Below are positions 25,700 through 34,334 of a stretch of DNA of 64,000 nt, in pieces. How positions within the stretch are numbered: the first letter of the stretch is position 1; every line of letters starts with the position of its first letter. A program made the position numbers and the translations under genes. The notes beneath the pieces were generated by a model. That model was not told the origin of the DNA and did no database searches. It saw nothing but the letters and a program-made list of their open reading frames with translations. The stretch is from Sphingobacterium sp. CZ-2 (GTDB lineage: Bacteria > Bacteroidota > Bacteroidia > Sphingobacteriales > Sphingobacteriaceae), in contig NZ_CP038159.1 of NCBI RefSeq assembly GCF_004526235.1, forward strand, positions 868,001 to 932,000, given 5' to 3'.

Positions 25700-26596
25700 A
25701 TGAAAATAAACACCTTTCATCCAGTAGATTTCAAAAGGCTCTTTATCGGAAATCCAACCGATAAATTGTGGTTTCAAATGGATATTGATCATTTTTTCAT
25801 TCATTCCTTCCATTCGGAAAAGGTAGATCTTAAACTTCCCCTGCCCTTGCACAAAAAAACAGTGCATGATATTATGTTCATTGTGCATGGAAGTTCCGCG
25901 AGATTGGCAGGTCTCCATCGCTATGAACTTAAAAAAGCTGATCTACTTTTTGTACCTAGGCTTACCGCTTCCAATACCGAATTTATGACCGCGGATATCG
26001 AAGGGTATTATTGTCATTTTTCGGATGAAATGCTCCAAACCCAGCCGTTATTATTGGATTTTTTTAACCAAATGATCCTACCAACCTACCTTCATTTTCC
26101 TGAGCCCAATTTCCAAAGAGTAAATAAGCTCTTACAATCACTATGGGAGGTCAGTAGAGAAAAGAAAAATCAAACAGAGCAATCCAGATTACAAGCCTTT
26201 TATTTAGCGTGTATATTGGCTGAGATCAGCCTGCTGATCAAGGAAGAAAACCAGCAAAAGCCAAGTAAAGGAAACAAATTATACAAGGACTTTTTGAGTT
26301 TAGCGAAGACCAAAATCATGCACGGTTGGACCTTAAAACAATATGCTGATGCATTAAATATAACACCGAACCACCTCAACAAAACCATTAAAATGCTGAG
26401 TAACCGCTCAGCCAACGACTTATTGAATGAGCTAAAAATTCAAGAGGCAAAAGTCCTGTTGTTACAAACCCCTTCTACCCTTGCAGAAATAGCCTACTTA
26501 CTCGGTTTTACGGACCAAGCACATTTCGGAAAATTCTTTAAAAAACACAACAACCATACTCCTAGCCAATACCGTAAAATGATTGATATGTACTAA
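25700..26596 (+). CDS. AraC family transcriptional regulator
   Basis: The 298-residue protein has an N-terminal cupin-like sensing domain and a C-terminal pair of helix-turn-helix motifs: TLKQYADALNITPNHLNKTIK and TLAEIAYLLGFTDQAHFGKFFKKH, followed by TPSQYRK. It is divergent from the GH16 gene and probably controls it through the four direct repeats between them. The inducer is unknown, perhaps an oligosaccharide. Confidence 0.92.
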   Translation: MKINTFHPVDFKRLFIGNPTDKLWFQMDIDHFFIHSFHSEKVDLKLPLPLHKKTVHDIMFIVHGSSARLAGLHRYELKKADLLFVPRLTASNTEFMTADIEGYYCHFSDEMLQTQPLLLDFFNQMILPTYLHFPEPNFQRVNKLLQSLWEVSREKKNQTEQSRLQAFYLACILAEISLLIKEENQQKPSKGNKLYKDFLSLAKTKIMHGWTLKQYADALNITPNHLNKTIKMLSNRSANDLLNELKIQEAKVLLLQTPSTLAEIAYLLGFTDQAHFGKFFKKHNNHTPSQYRKMIDMY

Positions 26597-26637
26597 ATAA
26601 TGCGTCTTAAATAATATATTCTACATCAAATCCAGCA

Positions 26638-26645
26638 TAATTTTG
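26638..26645 (+). promoter_or_regulatory. -7 promoter element
   Basis: TAATTTTG matches TAnnTTTG exactly and lies 27 bases before the ATG at 26672. Confidence 0.5.
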
Positions 26646-26671
26646 CCGATGTAAAATATTTATTAATAAGC

Positions 26672-27352
26672 ATGAAATCAGTTCATATCCATTTATTGTT
26701 ATTCGTTGTTCTTTTAGGGATCAACAAAAGTTTTGCTCAAGGACCTCCAGCAGCTCAAGGCGGAGCACCTGTTATGAATCCACCTGTATCGGTAGAAATG
26801 ATGGCAGGAAGCCGTGGTCTATCCTACCAAATGATCGTCAACAAAAAGTTCCAGAGTGTACCTCGTTTGGGATTCTTTTCCGTAAGTAATTTTCAGACCG
26901 ATTGGAAATCATCAGCCATGCGTGATTACATGATGCAAGGTAATCTTACCTTAAGTTTGGTTAAAGGACTGGATATTTCATCTGGATTTATCTGGACTCC
27001 TTATACCGGAATCCGTCCTTCAGCAGGTATCATGTACACTTTTGCGAATAGAGATTGGTTGATCGTTGCCAATCCTCGGACCGATTTGACCAAAAACGCC
27101 AACATGGAAGTTTTGGCCTTGGCCGAATTCAAACCGATGATCAATGAGAAATTAAAATTCTACAGCAGATTGCAGGGCCTATACACGCAGGATACCGGGA
27201 TTGGCGAGCACGGTAGAAGTTACATCATGGCTAGAGCAGGGATTACGATCAAAGATGTAACCTTTGGTGCTGGTGCTAATTTTGATTTCTATGGTCCACA
27301 AAAAATCAAAGACCATAACATTGGTGGATTTGTAAACATCAATTTGTTCTAA
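26672..27352 (+). CDS. Outer-membrane beta-barrel-like secreted protein
   Basis: The 226-residue product has a signal peptide ending KSFAQ. A Pro/Gly/Ala linker follows, then alternating hydrophobic strands such as LSLVKGLDISSGFIWTPY and GITIKDVTFGAGANFDFYG, with an aromatic C-terminal residue (NINLF). This is the pattern of a small outer-membrane barrel. No specific family is recognised. It has its own promoter-like element and terminator and appears monocistronic. Confidence 0.72.
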   Translation: MKSVHIHLLLFVVLLGINKSFAQGPPAAQGGAPVMNPPVSVEMMAGSRGLSYQMIVNKKFQSVPRLGFFSVSNFQTDWKSSAMRDYMMQGNLTLSLVKGLDISSGFIWTPYTGIRPSAGIMYTFANRDWLIVANPRTDLTKNANMEVLALAEFKPMINEKLKFYSRLQGLYTQDTGIGEHGRSYIMARAGITIKDVTFGAGANFDFYGPQKIKDHNIGGFVNINLF

Positions 27353-27438
27353 TCCAGCTCAAATGACAACTATTTATTAAAGGTAAAATAAACATTTATT
27401 CTAAGTAAAAACACCCATCTACCTATTCATGTAGGTGT

Positions 27439-27468
27439 AAAAGGCAATCCTTTCTGGGTTGCCTTTTT
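27439..27468 (+). terminator. Rho-independent terminator
   Basis: AAAAGGCAA and TTGCCTTTTT pair around an 11-base interior that can extend the stem. It follows the barrel-protein gene. Confidence 0.78.
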
Positions 27469-27551
27469 CTTTCTAATCTGTAAAAACATACCTTTAAACA
27501 CTTATAATATCATTATATTTAGCGAAACGAAGAACCATTTTAACATTATCC

Positions 27552-28211
27552 ATGGAAGAAATAAAAGCATTACCCAACCTATCATCCGAAGAAGTACGCG
27601 TATTGGGATCCCTGTTAGAGAAATCCAAGACCACTCCAGAATATTATCCAATGACCTTGAATGCCTTGCAGACGGCCTGTAACCAAAAAACTTCCCGCAA
27701 ACCTGTGGTCAATTATGATGAAAGCACCATCATCAACACCTTGGATAGTTTGCGAAAAAAAGGATTGATTTCAACGGTTGTTGGTGGAGGTAGTCGCGTG
27801 ACGAAGTATAAACATAACTTGGCTATACAATTCCCCTTATTACCCCAAGAGTTAGCCGCCTTATGCTTACTATTCCTAAGAGGGCCTTTAACAGGAGGTG
27901 AAATCAACAGCAATTCGGGGAGATTGTACGAGTTTGAATCCTTAGAGGAAGTACAGGAACTGCTCCAAAAATTAAGCACAGATGAACCTACCTATGTACA
28001 GCAGCTATCAAAGAAGCCAGGACAGAAAGAGGCCCGGTTTGTTCATTTGTTTTCGCCATTTGATGAGGAAGCATATGAAGAAAGCTCCGCGTCGGAAACC
28101 GAAGCTAATACAGGAAAATATGCCCAATTAGAAGAACGGGTCCAACAATTGGAACAACAATTGGCTACCCTTCAAGCTTCCTTTGATAAGCTTATGGAAG
28201 AATTAAGCTAA
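27552..28211 (+). CDS. YceH/DUF480 family protein
   Basis: The 219-residue protein has the YceH opening LSSEEVRVLGSLLEKSKTTPEYYPMTLNALQTACNQKTSR, two winged-helix domains (LDSLRKKGLIS; CLLFLRGPLTGGEIN) and a C-terminal coiled coil (YAQLEERVQQLEQQLATLQ). The biochemical role is unknown; the fold suggests nucleic acid binding or scaffolding. A beta-propeller secreted protein gene follows 24 bases later. Confidence 0.92.
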   Translation: MEEIKALPNLSSEEVRVLGSLLEKSKTTPEYYPMTLNALQTACNQKTSRKPVVNYDESTIINTLDSLRKKGLISTVVGGGSRVTKYKHNLAIQFPLLPQELAALCLLFLRGPLTGGEINSNSGRLYEFESLEEVQELLQKLSTDEPTYVQQLSKKPGQKEARFVHLFSPFDEEAYEESSASETEANTGKYAQLEERVQQLEQQLATLQASFDKLMEELS

Positions 28212-28235
28212 TAAAAACAAATCCATCATTTGCAC

Positions 28236-29246
28236 ATGAAAAAAATCAGTCTTTACCTTTTCTTCTGCCTGCTACCCTACCTAAGCTGGTCACAAGAATT
28301 TACCGATCTGGCAACAAACATCCAATCAAGTTTTAGAGGTTTGGACAGCTATAAAAACCAAGCTATCTGGGTAAGTGGCAGCAACGGACAAGTTGGAAGA
28401 TACTTAATTGCCAGTAAAACCTGGCAATGGACTCAGATAAAAGGCTATGAAAAATTCGATTTTCGTGATATTGTGGCTTTCAGTGCCAAAGAAGCGGTCA
28501 TGGTTAGCGCTGGAAGTCCTGCTGTCATCCTAAGGACAACGGATGCTGGTAAAAATTGGAAGGAAGTTTACCGTAATGATGACCCTGCCATCTTCTTGGA
28601 TGACATGGAATTCACGGGTAAGCATGGATATATATTGGGAGATCCTATTGGAGGGCAATTCCAATTATTGGAAAGCAAGAATAAAGGCAAGACCTGGAAG
28701 GATGTAACGGATGAAATACCATTGATTGCCGAAGAAGGCGAAGCAGCATTCGCGGCAAGTGGTTCATCGATGCAGATGTTGAACGATTGGTTATATATCG
28801 GCACAGGCGGGAAAGTTGCCAGTTTGATGAAACGAAACCTCAAACAGAATCGGTTGGATGTACAGGATGCACCGATCTGGTCTGGGGAAAGTGGAACCGG
28901 AATATTTTCCATTGCCTTTCTCAACCAACGGGTTGGTGTGGTAGTCGGCGGAAATTATATGGACGATAAGAACAACAGCAATAACATCCTTTTGACCAAA
29001 AACGGAGGATTATCCTGGGAAAAACCCATTACACCTGTTTTCGGTTATCGATCTTGCGTGAAATATATTGATGAAAACACGTTAATAGCAACCGGTACTT
29101 CCGGGACGGACCTATCCCTTGATGGCGGAATGAACTGGAAGAAGATTTCTGATGCCAGTTTCAATGTCATTGAAGTAAGTAAGGATGGTCAGATTTATTT
29201 GGCAGGAAGTAATGGAAACGTCGTGAAAGTAGATCTTATTCCTTGA
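28236..29246 (+). CDS. Secreted Ycf48/HCF136-like beta-propeller protein
   Basis: The 336-residue product has a signal peptide (cleavage near SWSQ). It carries repeated BNR/Ycf48-type blades: VILRTTDAGKNWKEVYR, LLESKNKGKTWKDVTD, LLTKNGGLSWEKP and SLDGGMNWKKIS. Bacteroidota annotate such proteins as oxidoreductases, but no redox motif is visible; a scaffold or binding role is as likely. ATG 28236 is preferred over TTG at 28230. It converges with the barstar gene, with 11 bases of overlap. Confidence 0.82.
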   Translation: MKKISLYLFFCLLPYLSWSQEFTDLATNIQSSFRGLDSYKNQAIWVSGSNGQVGRYLIASKTWQWTQIKGYEKFDFRDIVAFSAKEAVMVSAGSPAVILRTTDAGKNWKEVYRNDDPAIFLDDMEFTGKHGYILGDPIGGQFQLLESKNKGKTWKDVTDEIPLIAEEGEAAFAASGSSMQMLNDWLYIGTGGKVASLMKRNLKQNRLDVQDAPIWSGESGTGIFSIAFLNQRVGVVVGGNYMDDKNNSNNILLTKNGGLSWEKPITPVFGYRSCVKYIDENTLIATGTSGTDLSLDGGMNWKKISDASFNVIEVSKDGQIYLAGSNGNVVKVDLIP

Positions 29247-29628
29247 TCAGCTCGATATTGGGATGTTCGGAAATGATTTCTTCAATGATTTCAAAATAGG
29301 TTTGGCCATTACCATTTTTTAGATCATCAATTTTCTGTTGGATGGCAGCGGAATCAAAAGATTCGGGATCCTCCAATTTCTTTTTATAGAAATCAAGGGT
29401 AAAATCATAGCCAAGGTCTTTTTTGTTCGATTCGAAGTTCTTCCAGATCAAAAGCACTTCTTCCTTTTCCTTGATTGCTCCAAACCCACCATACAGCAGG
29501 TCATCAAAAGCATCCAAGCTTTCTGCCAATAGCCAGCTCTCATTCTCCATGAATTTTCTATTGATTTCTGCGTAAAAACTGGTTTTATCGTGGATCAAGG
29601 CTCCTTCTATGACAATTTCCTTCTTCAT
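29236..29628 (-). CDS. Barstar-like ribonuclease inhibitor family protein
   Basis: The 130-residue protein shows the barstar pattern: EIVIEGALIHDKTSFYAEIN, then WLLAESLDAFDDLLYGGFG, matching the helix and loop by which barstar plugs barnase. The C-terminal ~50 residues are an acidic extension. No barnase-like RNase gene is adjacent, so it is an orphan immunity-type gene. Starts at 29628 (MKKE) and 29637 are both possible; 29628 is favoured because a -7-like element ends at 29644. Confidence 0.82.
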   Translation of the reverse strand: MKKEIVIEGALIHDKTSFYAEINRKFMENESWLLAESLDAFDDLLYGGFGAIKEKEEVLLIWKNFESNKKDLGYDFTLDFYKKKLEDPESFDSAAIQQKIDDLKNGNGQTYFEIIEEIISEHPNIELIKE

Positions 29629-29643
29629 TCCTATCATTTTCCC

Positions 29644-29651
29644 CAAAAATA
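29644..29651 (-). promoter_or_regulatory. Possible -7 element for the barstar-like gene
   Basis: On the minus strand TATTTTTG matches TAnnTTTG, 16 bases before the ATG at 29628. It sits in the short gap after the DinB-fold gene, so it could give barstar a separate transcript. Confidence 0.35.
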
Positions 29652-29661
29652 AGGATAATAT

Positions 29662-30135
29662 TTAATGATCAGCAGCAATCAGTTTACGGATCAACACGAT
29701 CTGTCCCAAATGGTAATAGCCATGTTCTATAACGCCTTCTATGTTACGCCAATAGTTTCCAAACCTTTCTTCAAAGAATGTTTCTTCTAATTTACTTTCG
29801 TCAAAGCGCTCAATGGTTTGGGCAAATTTCTCCGCATTATCCAAAAATACATGGACTAATATCTGCCATTCTCGGTCCTCAACGATCTCCGGAACATCGA
29901 AACTAAACTTATCTTGAATCGTAAATTGCCCATCTTCCAATCCTTCCAAAATTCCCTGCAGGTAATAATTGATGTGATATACGATGGCAGCAATGGTGTT
30001 TAAATCAGCAATCTGGGTACTTGCTATTTGCCAATTGATCTGCTGTAATTGATCCTGATAATTTGTATTTGCAATCCAAGTTCCTGAAAGATATACTTCC
30101 CGAAACCTGGAAGCCATAAATTCGCATTTTTCCAT
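29662..30135 (-). CDS. DinB/YfiT-fold metal-binding protein
   Basis: The 157-residue four-helix-bundle protein has His residues placed for metal binding (IVYHINYYLQGIL and the C-terminal EHGYYHLGQIVLIRKL). It belongs to the broad DinB_2 group, whose members include thiol transferases; the substrate is unknown. It lies between a DHFR-like gene and barstar on the same strand. Confidence 0.78.
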   Translation of the reverse strand: MEKCEFMASRFREVYLSGTWIANTNYQDQLQQINWQIASTQIADLNTIAAIVYHINYYLQGILEGLEDGQFTIQDKFSFDVPEIVEDREWQILVHVFLDNAEKFAQTIERFDESKLEETFFEERFGNYWRNIEGVIEHGYYHLGQIVLIRKLIAADH

Positions 30136-30172
30136 GATTTCTTTTTTTTATAGGGTCCCTTGCGCTCAATGC

Positions 30173-30715
30173 CTAACTCCTATCCCTGCTATATTTTGCC
30201 TGAGCGATGTATCCGATTTCGACCTTCGCTTCTACACATTTGAATTTAAGGAGCTTATCCAGGCTTCCAAATAAGGAAGTCCCGCCACCAAGCAGGTAAG
30301 GAATGGTGGTGATGATCATATCATCAATCAGATCTTCTTTAAGAAATTGTTGGATCACGACCCCTCCATCTATATATAAACGAAGGTATCCTTGATCATG
30401 TACAGTTTTCAAAACATCCTGAATCTCCCCTTTAAGCAAATTCACTTTTCCTTGATATGCAGGAGGAATACTTTCCATGCTATTGCTCAAGACAAATACA
30501 GGCTTAGGATAAGGCCAATCCCCACCGAATCCACAAACTACCTCAAAGGTGTTTCTACCCATGAGTATGGCGTCGATTTCGGCTATGAAATCCTGGTAGC
30601 CCATATCGTGTTGTTCCGGATTTGGGATGGACAATAACCAATCAATCTTATCGTGGCGATCTGCAATATACCCATCCAAGCTGGTCGCAATAAATACCGA
30701 ATTCCTTTTATCCAT
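30173..30715 (-). CDS. Dihydrofolate reductase-like (RibD C-terminal domain) protein
   Basis: The 180-residue protein opens SVFIATSLDGYIADRHDKIDWL and has AILMGRNTFEVV, VFVLSNS, LYIDGGVVIQQFL and IPYLLGGGTSLFG. This is the NADPH-binding pattern of the YwjB/RibD_C family. It is a probable NADPH-dependent reductase of unknown substrate, not necessarily folate. It has an unusual triplicated 16-17-bp direct repeat directly upstream. Confidence 0.88.
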   Translation of the reverse strand: MDKRNSVFIATSLDGYIADRHDKIDWLLSIPNPEQHDMGYQDFIAEIDAILMGRNTFEVVCGFGGDWPYPKPVFVLSNSMESIPPAYQGKVNLLKGEIQDVLKTVHDQGYLRLYIDGGVVIQQFLKEDLIDDMIITTIPYLLGGGTSLFGSLDKLLKFKCVEAKVEIGYIAQAKYSRDRS

Positions 30716-30729
30716 AAATGTTGTTATTC

Positions 30730-30784
30730 TTCTCCGTTAATTGTTGTTCTCCGTGATTGTAGTTCTCCGTTGATTGTAGTTCTT
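30730..30784. repeat. Tandem direct repeats upstream of the DHFR-like gene
   Basis: Three units of TTCTCCGT(T)GATTGTAG type at 30730-30746, 30747-30762 and 30763-30779, with a fourth beginning TTCTT. They sit 15 bases before the DHFR-like start codon, in the likely leader or promoter. Confidence 0.75.
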
Positions 30785-30822
30785 GTCATCCATTGAATGT
30801 AATGATTGAACCTCTGAACTGC

Positions 30823-31176
30823 TTATTTGTTCTCTCCAAAGGTCAACAAATTCATATCAGGGTCTAGGATAGAAAATTCTTTCATCCCCCAGGGTTTTAA
30901 TGATAAAGGTCCATTTGGATGAATGGGAACACCATTAGCCTTAAATTCTTCGTATAGCTTTTCTATTTCGTTGGTCCGAATATAGATCATCCCATAATTA
31001 TCTGTTATGGAAAGATCTTGGAATTCAAAAAAATGGACCTCAATATTATCCCTATAAAGCATTAGGTAATCTGGATACTCATCTCCAAACTGTTGGAATT
31101 TAAGTTTATCTAGATAGAAAACTTTGGTAATTTTCAGATTTCTTGATGGAAGCTTGGGGTGAACGGTTGATAACAT
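30823..31176 (-). CDS. VOC/bleomycin-resistance family protein
   Basis: The 117-residue protein has one glyoxalase/bleomycin-resistance-like fold: HPKLPSRNLKITKVFYLDKL, NIEVHFFEFQDL and the C-terminal PWGMKEFSILDPDMNLLTFGE. It resembles bleomycin-binding (Ble) proteins, which sequester drug as dimers. Actual ligand unknown. It is on the same strand as the esterase gene 16 bases away. Confidence 0.85.
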   Translation of the reverse strand: MLSTVHPKLPSRNLKITKVFYLDKLKFQQFGDEYPDYLMLYRDNIEVHFFEFQDLSITDNYGMIYIRTNEIEKLYEEFKANGVPIHPNGPLSLKPWGMKEFSILDPDMNLLTFGENK

Positions 31177-31192
31177 AACTAAATGAATTGAA

Positions 31193-32008
31193 TTACTGGT
31201 TTAGAGACCAAATTAATGCTTTCTCCTTGGTGGCACGGAATATGGTTTGATGTTGTTGTTGAGGTTCGTCTGAATATTTCCAATTCAACGTAGCGGGCGA
31301 ATTGTTCTTCAGGCTATCTGCAAGTTGTTTCGTGTATTGGTTAATATCTTCGGCATCAGAACCTGCAAACCAAAGGACTTTTTTATTTGCTGGTATTTTT
31401 TGAAGGTGTTCTCCAGCTGTCCTCACTAAATAGTGGTCGTTCCACCATATGGAAGGATCAAAAGCGATATAATAATCAAATAATTCCGGTTCTAAGAAGA
31501 AGGATTCCATCACGAAATAACCGGATAAGGACTCCCCTAATATTCCTTTTATCGGATTGGTTCTATAATGTTTATTGATCTCAGGGATCAGTTCATCCTT
31601 GATAAAGGCACGGAACTTTTCAGATCCACCTATTACCGGAGCAACTTTTTTGTCTTCCTCTACATTTGTGATACCGGTAAGATCCCGCCTTCTCTGGGTG
31701 TTTTCTATCCCTACCAAAATAAATGCAGGAATCTGTTTGGTTTTGATCAAGGTATCAAACGTATGGGTGATATGCGGAAAATCCTCCATCAATCCCCCAT
31801 CAGCCATATACATTACTGGAAGTGAATCCGTTATTTCATCATAATTCTCAGGTTTCCAGATATTGATTCTTCTCGATTCGTTCAATATTTTTGATTCGAT
31901 CCGAAGGGAGTCATGGGAAGGAATCGGATCAGCATTTTGCTTATTAGATTTACAACTCGAAGTCCAAAGTAAGAGGAATAATAAGAGGTAATTCAATGAT
32001 TTTATCAT
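31193..32008 (-). CDS. Alpha/beta-hydrolase esterase lipoprotein
   Basis: The 271-residue product has a lipoprotein signal (SSCKSNKQ). An esterase-D/enterochelin-esterase-like domain follows: LPVMYMADGGLMEDF, nucleophile Ser in GILGESLSGYFVME, and the acid in WFAGSDAEDIN, with late His candidates in PQQQHQT. It is probably a periplasmic or outer-membrane carboxylesterase, perhaps acting on siderophores or acetylated sugars. Confidence 0.85.
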   Translation of the reverse strand: MIKSLNYLLLFLLLWTSSCKSNKQNADPIPSHDSLRIESKILNESRRINIWKPENYDEITDSLPVMYMADGGLMEDFPHITHTFDTLIKTKQIPAFILVGIENTQRRRDLTGITNVEEDKKVAPVIGGSEKFRAFIKDELIPEINKHYRTNPIKGILGESLSGYFVMESFFLEPELFDYYIAFDPSIWWNDHYLVRTAGEHLQKIPANKKVLWFAGSDAEDINQYTKQLADSLKNNSPATLNWKYSDEPQQQHQTIFRATKEKALIWSLNQ

Positions 32009-32348
32009 GTAATTTTCAATTATTTTTAGATTATAAATATAGCTGAAAATTAATTCCCATTACTTAATTGAGAAGTTTTACTTTCGTTTATTTCTTTGGT
32101 GGTATTATTTAACCGGATCTCTACACTATTATTTGGAGCTTGTAGCAGTTTGGTTGGTTCTAAAAATTAATGTGATTTCTTTTTTTTAATAGTTTTTAGT
32201 GATGATTAAAATGAAAACAGGTTTTTAGAACTATTGTTGTGTTAAATAATTATGAAATTAAACGAGATTATGAGAGTATTATCCATTTTGATTATCTTGT
32301 TTGTAACCGAGTTTATAATTGCTTAAAGAATTTGATTAAAGGTGCAGT
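32009..32348. other. AT-rich intergenic stretch with a possible mini-ORF
   Basis: No gene of normal size is visible in these 340 bases. A 24-codon frame at 32252-32326 encodes a hydrophobic peptide (MKLNEIMRVLSILIILFVTE and four more residues) that could be a leader or tiny membrane peptide. There is no supporting start signal, so it is recorded only as a possibility. Confidence 0.25.
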
Positions 32349-33149
32349 ATGCGGATAAAATTTTATGAGCCGATCAATGAAAGGATAAAACCTTATATAG
32401 AGGGTTATTACGTTCGGCAAAAAGATGATATAGAACCAGATCATTATTTGACGTTTCCAAACAATTACAACATCCTAACTTTAATGAAAAATTCAGGATT
32501 TTCTAAAAGTGATCAAGAAATCTCTATTTTTAAAAAATCAGATCAGCATAGTTTAAGTGTTACCTATGATTATGTTCAACCGATGCGGATTCGGTATTTA
32601 GATCCAGTTGAAGAAATAACCATATACTTTAAACCATTTGGATTGAACCAATTTTTACCAGAGATATCTTCAATATATAATAATAGTGGAATATGTGTCT
32701 TTGAAAACGATCATTATTTATATAAAGACCTGTTGAAATTAATGGATGAAATTGAGGACCAGTATTTTATTCCTGAAATAGAAAGCTACCTGGTATCTAA
32801 ATTAGTCCCTCAAAGTGATTTATTGATTGAACAATTATTGGATTTATTATCTCAAGATTTATCAATTTCTCAGATTGCAGAAGAGGTAGGATTTAGCCGT
32901 CAATATATCAGTAGATACTTCAAAAACATGATCGGCAAGACACCTAATTCATTTCGCAAAATTCAACGATTTAGGAATGCCATACAGCCAATAAAAACTA
33001 CATCAAGTTTAACTGATTTAGGAAATCAGGTTGGTTTCTTTGATCAATCACATTTTATCAAAGATTTCAAAAGCATTACCTCCATAACACCCAAGGATTT
33101 CTTCAAAAAAGTATTTTTAGATGAAAAAAATATCTGGTTGCATATTTAG
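32349..33149 (+). CDS. AraC family transcriptional regulator
   Basis: The 266-residue protein has an N-terminal sensing domain (RIKFYEPINERIKPYIEGYYV) of the type seen before AraC domains in Bacteroidota. Two C-terminal helix-turn-helix units follow: SISQIAEEVGFSRQYISRYFKNMIG and SLTDLGNQVGFFDQSHFIKDFKS. It is adjacent to the S41 protease gene on the same strand and divergent from the esterase gene; its target is unknown. Confidence 0.9.
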   Translation: MRIKFYEPINERIKPYIEGYYVRQKDDIEPDHYLTFPNNYNILTLMKNSGFSKSDQEISIFKKSDQHSLSVTYDYVQPMRIRYLDPVEEITIYFKPFGLNQFLPEISSIYNNSGICVFENDHYLYKDLLKLMDEIEDQYFIPEIESYLVSKLVPQSDLLIEQLLDLLSQDLSISQIAEEVGFSRQYISRYFKNMIGKTPNSFRKIQRFRNAIQPIKTTSSLTDLGNQVGFFDQSHFIKDFKSITSITPKDFFKKVFLDEKNIWLHI

Positions 33150-33186
33150 GTTTCCATTTTTACAATTTCCATAATTTCCCATTCAT

Positions 33187-33194
33187 TAGTTTTG
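33187..33194 (+). promoter_or_regulatory. -7 promoter element for the S41 protease gene
   Basis: TAGTTTTG matches TAnnTTTG, 32 bases before the ATG at 33226. Confidence 0.45.
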
Positions 33195-33225
33195 TTTCCA
33201 TATTTAAGAACAAATAAGTAAAAGA

Positions 33226-34266
33226 ATGAGATCGGGTATTTTCAATTTATTAATTATTGTTTCCCTTTTTACAAGTATTAACTGTCAAGCTCAAACTTCG
33301 ACATTAGACACATTTATTTCTGTTTTAGAAGAAAATTCGATTTATGGAAAGGAAGTGAATTGGAGTAAATTAAAAAAAGAATTAATGCATGCAGAGCAAT
33401 TTGCTTCCTTGGATTCCACCACGCGGATTATATCATCGATCCAATTTATATATCAAAAATTAAACGATCGCCATGGATCATTCTTTTATAACGGTAAAAC
33501 GTACAAAGGGCAATTCAACGATCATTTTTCAAAAGCTGATTCTACAATTCTATCCTATGCGCTTGATGAAAAATATGCTATTCGAACCACTATTTTAGCA
33601 GATCGGTATGCTTATATCTGTATCCCATCACCAAGCATTCCTACATCGGTTTTTGACAACGAATTGGAAGCTGTAAAAATATTATCCGCCATGGGGAAAC
33701 AACTTCAGAATATATACCTTGAAGTATTGAACGAAAATATTGAAGGTGTAATCATTGATTTTCGATTAAGCCTCGGGGGGGCTTACCCTATCCTAATTTC
33801 GAGTTTGGCTCCAGTCTTGGGTGATGGAATTATTTTTCAGATGCAGGGTTTAGATGCGCTAAATACCTCTACAGTTAAATTGACCAAAGGCAATCTGTAT
33901 GAGGACGATAGATTGATAGCTCAAACAGATTATAATGGATCGAAGATAGGTTCAAAAGTCGCTATTCTTCTTGGACCTTTGACCAGTAGTGCAGCTGAGC
34001 AATCGGCAATAGCTTTTAAAGGGCGCAAAAATGTTAAATATATTGGCGAAAATTCTGCAGGATATCTTTCTATGACAAGTTTATTTAACTTTTCAAATGG
34101 TAATTATTTTACCTATTCCAGTAAGTTGTTAAGAGCAAATGATCAAAAAGTTTATAAAACCTTTTTAAAGCCTGACATTGAAGTTATTGGCGGAGATAAT
34201 TTTGAAGATTTATACGCGGATAAAAAAGTTATCCGAGCTTTAGAATGGTTTAAAAATTCAAAATAA
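33226..34266 (+). CDS. S41 family (tail-specific) peptidase, secreted
   Basis: The 346-residue product has a signal peptide (cleavage near NCQAQ). A C-terminal processing-peptidase domain follows: EGVIIDFRLSLGGAYPI, ILLGPLTSSAAEQSAIAF (nucleophile Ser), and NVKYIGENSAGYLS. No PDZ domain is obvious, as in the short Bacteroidota S41 proteins. It is periplasmic or extracellular. It probably forms a unit with the following secreted ChaN-like gene (69 bases apart). Confidence 0.85.
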   Translation: MRSGIFNLLIIVSLFTSINCQAQTSTLDTFISVLEENSIYGKEVNWSKLKKELMHAEQFASLDSTTRIISSIQFIYQKLNDRHGSFFYNGKTYKGQFNDHFSKADSTILSYALDEKYAIRTTILADRYAYICIPSPSIPTSVFDNELEAVKILSAMGKQLQNIYLEVLNENIEGVIIDFRLSLGGAYPILISSLAPVLGDGIIFQMQGLDALNTSTVKLTKGNLYEDDRLIAQTDYNGSKIGSKVAILLGPLTSSAAEQSAIAFKGRKNVKYIGENSAGYLSMTSLFNFSNGNYFTYSSKLLRANDQKVYKTFLKPDIEVIGGDNFEDLYADKKVIRALEWFKNSK

Positions 34267-34334
34267 GCGTTATTTATCGATTCCTATTAATTTATTATTT
34301 TAATCTATTTTAATTTTCAACTGAATTTTATCTT

